Shown in pieces: positions 5,693-9,536 of a DNA stretch of 9,536 nucleotides (its first letter is position 1; every line of letters begins with the position of its first letter). This stretch comes from a bacterium (GTDB lineage Bacteria > Krumholzibacteriota > Krumholzibacteria > LZORAL124-64-63): contig QNDV01000059.1 in NCBI GenBank assembly GCA_003646045.1, positions 1-9,536 on the forward strand, in the 5' to 3' direction. The notes below the pieces were generated by a model that had not been told where the DNA came from, did not search any database, and was given only the letters and a program-made list of their open reading frames with translations. Made by a program: the position numbers and the translations under genes.

Positions 5693-7328
5693 CGCTCCGC
5701 GACCCCGCGGCATGATCCTGGCGGCCGGTTACGGTACGCGACTGGTGCCCATTACCGATCATCTGCCCAAGCCCCTGTTGCCGGTTGCCGGGGGCACCCT
5801 GCTGGATCGGGCCATCACCGCCCTGGACCAGGCCGGCGTGGCGGAGATCGCCGTCAACACCCACCATCTGGCGCCGCGGATCGAGGCTCACCTGGCTGAG
5901 CGTCCGGACCATGGGCGATTCACCATCTGCCATGAACCGGAGATCCTGGGTACCGGCGGGGCCCTGGACGGTGCCCGGGAATTCCTGAACGCGGCTGACG
6001 GCTTCCTGCTGCACAACGGTGATGTGCAAGCGGACGTGGATCTGGCGGACCTGTGGCGTGAGCACACCGACAGCGGAGCTGTGGCTACACTGGTGCTTGT
6101 GGATTGGCCGGCCGTCAATTCGGTGCAGGTGGGTGGCGACGGTACTGTGCTTTCGGTAGCCGGGCAGCCGCCGGCGCCGGGTGGGCGCCATTTGACCTAC
6201 GCCGGTATCGGCGCCTTCGACTCCACGCTGCTGGCAGACATCGGGCCGGGTTTCAGTTCGCTTATCGACCCCCTGGTGCGCGCCATCGCCGCGCGGCCCG
6301 GGAGTGTGCGGGCCTGGATTCCCCCGGCTCCCGGCTGGTCTGACCTGGGCACCCTGCCCCGCTGGCTGGAGGTCGTTGCCGCCTTGGGGACGGTTACCGG
6401 CGGAGGCGCCTCGCTGCTTCCTCTTACCGGGCACGGTTCGGATCGTCGGTTCTGGCGCCTGGATACGGGCGACTGGTCTGCCGTCGTCATGCAGTCGCCC
6501 CGCGAGGACACGGAGTTCGCGCGCGGAGTGGCTATCGGACGTTTCCTGGCAGAGCGGGATCTGGGTGCGCCGGCCGTGCTGGATGTCCACCTGCCGGAGC
6601 GTGTGCTGTTGTTGGAGGATGTGGGCGCGACCGATCTGCAAGCCGTATACGGTAGCCGGCGTCCCCAGGTGTACGACAAGGTGGTTGACCTCCTGCTGCG
6701 ACTGCAGGATGCCACGGACAACGCCTGCCCCGAAGCTGTGGATCGCGCCCTAGATCGCTCCCAACTGGCCTGGGAGACGGACTATTTCCGCGAGCACTTC
6801 CTGCGTGGACACTGTGGCCTCAACCAGGAAGCACTCACAGCGCTGGACGCAGGGTTCACCGCTCTGGGCGATGCCGTGGCCACCCAGCCCATGGTACTCA
6901 TTCATCGGGATTTCCAGTCGCAGAATATCCTTTTCGAAGAGGGTCGCGTGCGCCTGGTGGACGTGCAGGGTATGCGTCTGGGGCCATTGGGTTACGACCT
7001 GGCCTCACTGGTGTGGGATCCCTATGTCGATCTGGGAGATGACCTGCGGTCCAGCCTGGTGGACCGCTTTGCCCGAGCCGCCGGTCGACGCCACGATCTC
7101 GACGCCGCGTCAGTGGAGGGCATGGTCAGGCTGGCCGCCCTGCAGCGACTGATGCAGGCCCTGGGCGCCTTCGGATTCCTGGGTCGCGTCAAGGGGAAGA
7201 CCGGTTTCCTGGCCCACATCCCCCGGGGTGTGGACCATCTGCGTGCTGCTCTGGTCGCCAGTCGAGACGATTTGTCCCTGCCGGCTCTGGAGGACCTATT
7301 GGCGCGCACGGAGTGCGACGGTTCATGA
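5685..7328 (+). CDS. murU-amgK: Fused MurU-like nucleotidyltransferase and AmgK-like sugar kinase
   Basis: This 547-residue protein has two domains. Residues about 10-235 form a sugar-1-phosphate nucleotidyltransferase: LAAGYGTRL (12-20) with Lys29-Pro30, the ILGTGGAL loop (87-94) and the metal-binding NGDV motif (111-114). This matches MurU (MurNAc-1-P uridylyltransferase). Residues about 240-540 form an aminoglycoside-phosphotransferase-fold kinase like AmgK: a nucleotide loop TGHGSDRRFWRL (248-259), VLLLEDVGATDLQ, the catalytic loop HRDFQSQN (His407, Asp409, Asn414), VDVQG with metal ligand Asp426, then YDLASLVWDPYVDL. AmgK phosphorylates MurNAc at C1 and MurU makes UDP-MurNAc, bypassing MurA/MurB. 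In Pseudomonas these are two separate adjacent genes. The ATG at 5685 lies inside the NamZ gene end, so the pair is translationally coupled; no strong ribosome site is seen, and ATG 5712 (residue 10) is an alternative. Another sugar substrate (GlcNAc, a heptose) is possible, but the NamZ partner favours MurNAc. Confidence 0.85.
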   Translation: MNDAPRPRGMILAAGYGTRLVPITDHLPKPLLPVAGGTLLDRAITALDQAGVAEIAVNTHHLAPRIEAHLAERPDHGRFTICHEPEILGTGGALDGAREFLNAADGFLLHNGDVQADVDLADLWREHTDSGAVATLVLVDWPAVNSVQVGGDGTVLSVAGQPPAPGGRHLTYAGIGAFDSTLLADIGPGFSSLIDPLVRAIAARPGSVRAWIPPAPGWSDLGTLPRWLEVVAALGTVTGGGASLLPLTGHGSDRRFWRLDTGDWSAVVMQSPREDTEFARGVAIGRFLAERDLGAPAVLDVHLPERVLLLEDVGATDLQAVYGSRRPQVYDKVVDLLLRLQDATDNACPEAVDRALDRSQLAWETDYFREHFLRGHCGLNQEALTALDAGFTALGDAVATQPMVLIHRDFQSQNILFEEGRVRLVDVQGMRLGPLGYDLASLVWDPYVDLGDDLRSSLVDRFARAAGRRHDLDAASVEGMVRLAALQRLMQALGAFGFLGRVKGKTGFLAHIPRGVDHLRAALVASRDDLSLPALEDLLARTECDGS

Positions 7329-7391
7329 ATTGCCTTTGCTGCGCCCAAGAGGACCGTTAACCTGCGGGATCGGACCTTGGGAACCCATGCC

Positions 7392-7396
7392 GGGAG
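7392..7396 (+). promoter_or_regulatory. Ribosome binding site for the malQ TTG start
   Basis: GGGAG lies six nt before TTG at 7403. No in-frame ATG or GTG with a better site occurs before the first conserved residues of MalQ, so this site supports the unusual TTG start. Confidence 0.55.
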
Positions 7397-7402
7397 CGTG
7401 TC

Positions 7403-8947
7403 TTGAATCCTGACCGCCACGACATTTTTTGCCGCACTGCCGGCGTGCTGCTGCATCCCACCAGCCTGCCCGGTCCCGACGGTATTGGTGACCTGGGCGC
7501 GGGTGCCCGGCGCTTTGTCGACTGGCTGGTGGAATACGGCCAGGGCTTGTGGCAGGTGCTGCCCCTGGGACCGACGGGTTTCGGTGATTCTCCCTACCAG
7601 TCCCTGTCAGCCCTGGGTGGTAATCCGCTGCTGATCAGTTGCGAGCACCTGGCGCAGGCCGGCTGGTTGACGGCTGCGGATCTCGCCGCGCGGCCCGATC
7701 TGCCGGTCGACCGTGTGGACTACGGACGTGTCATTCCCTGGAAGAACCTACTGCTGGACAAGGCCTGGCAGCGGTTTCGCGATGCCGGCGACCTGACTGC
7801 CTGGCAGGCCTGGTGCCGACGCGAGTCAGCCTGGCTGGAAGACCTGGTCCTGTTCATGGCCATCAAGGAGGACCAGGGCGGCAAGCCCTGGAACGAGTGG
7901 CCCCCGGTTCTGGTGCAGCGGCAGCTTGCGGACCTGGATCTGGTACGCGAGCGTCTGGCCGACCGTCTGGATGCCCACCGCTTTCGCCAGTGGCAGGTGG
8001 ATGTCCAATGGCAGGAACTGAGATCATACGCCGCCGCCAGCGGCGTGCGTCTCATGGGCGATGTTCCCATCTTCGTGGCCTACGACAGTTGTGACGTGTG
8101 GGCCAATCCCGGCTTCTTTCAACTGCAGGAAGATGGCTGTCCCACCCACGTGGCCGGAGTGCCACCGGACTATTTCAGCGCCACCGGCCAACTCTGGGGC
8201 AACCCCCTCTACAACTGGGACCGACTGGCGCAGGACGGTTACCGCTGGTGGGTCACGCGCCTGCAGAGGTGTCTGGACCAGGTGGATCTGGTGCGTCTGG
8301 ATCACTTCCGGGGCTTTGCCGCCCACTGGGAGGTGCCGGCCGACGCGCCCACCGCCGAGACGGGGCGCTGGGTCGAGGGCCCAGGGGAGGAGTTTTTCAC
8401 GGTACTGCGCGAGGCGCTGGGCCGGGACCTGCCGCTGGTGGCGGAGGACCTGGGTGTCATCACGCCGGATGTGGAGGCACTGCGTGATGCGGTGGGTCTG
8501 CCCGGCATGAAGGTGCTCCAGTTCGCGTGGTCGGGACCGGACAACCACTATCTGCCCCACGGCCACCGGCGCAACTGCGTCGTCTACACCGGCACCCACG
8601 ACAACGATACCATCTGCGGCTGGTGGGAAGGTCTCGGCGAACACGAGCGCCACTATCTGCAGGAGTACCTGGGACGCGAGATCCAGGAGCCCCACTGGGA
8701 ACTGATCCGTCTGGGCATGACCAGTCCGGCCCACACGTTCATCGCACCGCTTCAGGACGTGCTGGGGCTGGGCGCGGAGGGACGCATGAACCGTCCCGGT
8801 GCCGCGGACGGCAACTGGAACTGGCGCGTGCCGGCCGACGCCTTCCTGGGCTCAGCCGGAGAGAGACTGGCCCGCCTGACCTGGCTCACCAACCGGCGGC
8901 CCGACCAGGGCCCCGAGTGCACCGCTGCCGACCCGGTCTCCCCATGA
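7403..8947 (+). CDS. malQ: 4-alpha-glucanotransferase (amylomaltase)
   Basis: This 514-residue GH77 enzyme transfers alpha-1,4-glucan segments between maltodextrins in the cytoplasm and serves glycogen or maltodextrin turnover. Length and motifs are standard for the short, Thermus-like form: GVLLHPTSLPGPDGIGDLG at the N-terminus, GPTGFGDSPYQSLSALGGNP, KEDQGGKPWNEWP, GDVPIFVAYDSCDVWANP, GVPPDYFSATGQLWGNPLYNW, the nucleophile Asp300 in VRLDHFRG, the acid/base Glu348 in VAEDLG, and Asp400 in THDND. All three catalytic carboxylates are present. It starts at TTG 7403 with GGGAG upstream, 74 bp after the salvage fusion gene, and overlaps the following transporter by 4 nt (ATGA). Its place in this operon links storage-glucan metabolism with envelope glycan synthesis, or simply reflects a shared sugar-metabolism transcript. 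Confidence 0.95.
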   Translation: MNPDRHDIFCRTAGVLLHPTSLPGPDGIGDLGAGARRFVDWLVEYGQGLWQVLPLGPTGFGDSPYQSLSALGGNPLLISCEHLAQAGWLTAADLAARPDLPVDRVDYGRVIPWKNLLLDKAWQRFRDAGDLTAWQAWCRRESAWLEDLVLFMAIKEDQGGKPWNEWPPVLVQRQLADLDLVRERLADRLDAHRFRQWQVDVQWQELRSYAAASGVRLMGDVPIFVAYDSCDVWANPGFFQLQEDGCPTHVAGVPPDYFSATGQLWGNPLYNWDRLAQDGYRWWVTRLQRCLDQVDLVRLDHFRGFAAHWEVPADAPTAETGRWVEGPGEEFFTVLREALGRDLPLVAEDLGVITPDVEALRDAVGLPGMKVLQFAWSGPDNHYLPHGHRRNCVVYTGTHDNDTICGWWEGLGEHERHYLQEYLGREIQEPHWELIRLGMTSPAHTFIAPLQDVLGLGAEGRMNRPGAADGNWNWRVPADAFLGSAGERLARLTWLTNRRPDQGPECTAADPVSP

Positions 8948-9536
8948 ATCGTTGGCGCCGGATCTCACCGGACTTTCGTCGCGTGCTGCTGGCCACCCTG
9001 TTTTTCGGCGCCACCGCCGGGGTCTTTGCCGCCACCCTGAACAACTACCTGTCCGAGGTCCACGGATTCGGTGCCAGCGAGCGCGGCTGGCTTGAACTAC
9101 CCCGCGAGTTGCCCGGCTTCCTGATCTTCTTCGTCATGGGGTTGTTGTTGATGCGCCTGCGCGAGAGCCGCATCGCCGCCTTGGCCATGATCTTCACCGC
9201 GGCGGGGGCCCTCGGTCTGGGCTTTCTGGCGCCGGGAACGACCTGGGTTGTGGTGTGGATAGTGGTGTGGTCCCTGGGCGACCACATCATCTTCGCCACC
9301 GAGGGGCCCCTGGGTCTCAAGCTGGCCGTGGCCGGTGGCGAGGGCAGGCGTCTGGGCCAGCTCGGCGGTGCCCGCAACCTGGGCACCATCGTGGGAGTGG
9401 GGCTGGTGTGGCTGCTGGCCCGCCTGGTTGGTGACCGCTTTGACCTTTTCTACCTGATCGCGGGCTGCTGTGCGGTGGTGGCGGGTTGGTTCTATTTCCG
9501 GCTCGACATGGGCCGGACCGATCCTCCGTCACGCCG
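8944..9536 (+). CDS. MFS transporter, N-terminal half (partial)
   Basis: The 197 visible residues form the first half of a Major Facilitator Superfamily permease and run off the right edge; a full protein would be near 400 residues. Six hydrophobic helices can be placed at about 14-35, 57-72, 77-96, 99-118, 145-162 and 168-186, followed by the start of a charged central loop (LDMGRTDPPSR). Motifs include ATLNNYLSEV (30-39), RGWLELPRELPGF (47-59) in the first cytoplasmic-loop region, GDHIIFATEGPLGLKLA (112-128) and GGARNLGT (141-148). I recall LNNYL/ELPRELPG from an uncharacterised MFS group; it is not AmpG as I remember that family. It starts at ATG 8944 within the malQ stop (ATGA overlap), so it is translationally coupled. 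The substrate may be a maltodextrin or sugar, or an amino sugar for the salvage pathway; the sequence does not decide this. Confidence 0.85.
   Translation, partial: MNRWRRISPDFRRVLLATLFFGATAGVFAATLNNYLSEVHGFGASERGWLELPRELPGFLIFFVMGLLLMRLRESRIAALAMIFTAAGALGLGFLAPGTTWVVVWIVVWSLGDHIIFATEGPLGLKLAVAGGEGRRLGQLGGARNLGTIVGVGLVWLLARLVGDRFDLFYLIAGCCAVVAGWFYFRLDMGRTDPPSR

Noticed and set aside
5664..6641. 325-codon minus-strand open frame
   Set aside because: It is antisense to the nucleotidyltransferase half of the fusion gene, with no domain-like motifs.
7344..7381. Possible terminator between the fusion gene and malQ (CCCAAG ... CTTGGG)
   Set aside because: The stem is only 6 bp with a 26-nt loop and no T run follows, so it does not look like an intrinsic terminator.

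Overview
This is a GC-rich, densely coded bacterial window. Two genes are on the minus strand (left 1.8 kb) and seven are on the plus strand (1.9 kb to the right edge), separated by a 135-bp divergent intergenic region. The first and last genes run off the window. A futalosine-pathway menaquinone enzyme, heptosyltransferase-type and GT4 glycosyltransferases, and peptidoglycan salvage of the type known from Gram-negatives all fit an environmental Gram-negative, possibly a little-cultured lineage of the FCB or deltaproteobacterial kind. The phylum is a guess. No mobile element, CRISPR array, rRNA or tRNA was seen.

Minus strand: an unrecognised exported protein with a C-terminal membrane anchor (710-1759) lies upstream of mqnD (1-659, 3' end cut off). 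The two are 50 bp apart and probably share a transcript. A good sigma70-like promoter reading leftward sits in the divergent region.

Plus strand: seven closely packed or overlapping genes look like one operon. First come a GT9 (heptosyltransferase-like) protein with an N-terminal Cys/His cluster and a GT4 glycosyltransferase, overlapping by 4 nt. These probably build a surface glycan. Next is a 101-residue unknown protein, then a DUF1343/NamZ-type exo-N-acetylmuramidase with no signal peptide. That gene overlaps by 8 nt a two-domain protein joining a MurU-like nucleotidyltransferase to an AmgK-like sugar kinase. malQ (4-alpha-glucanotransferase) and the first half of an MFS transporter follow, overlapping by 4 nt.

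The most interesting unit is the NamZ plus MurU-AmgK pair. Together they could release MurNAc from wall fragments in the cytoplasm, phosphorylate it at C1 and uridylylate it to UDP-MurNAc. This would be a compact version of the AmgK/MurU salvage route that bypasses MurA/MurB, with kinase and uridylyltransferase on one chain. The NamZ homologue has Gln where I recall Glu in the canonical 'PEHG' motif. The roles of the small protein and of the MFS transporter in this unit are open.
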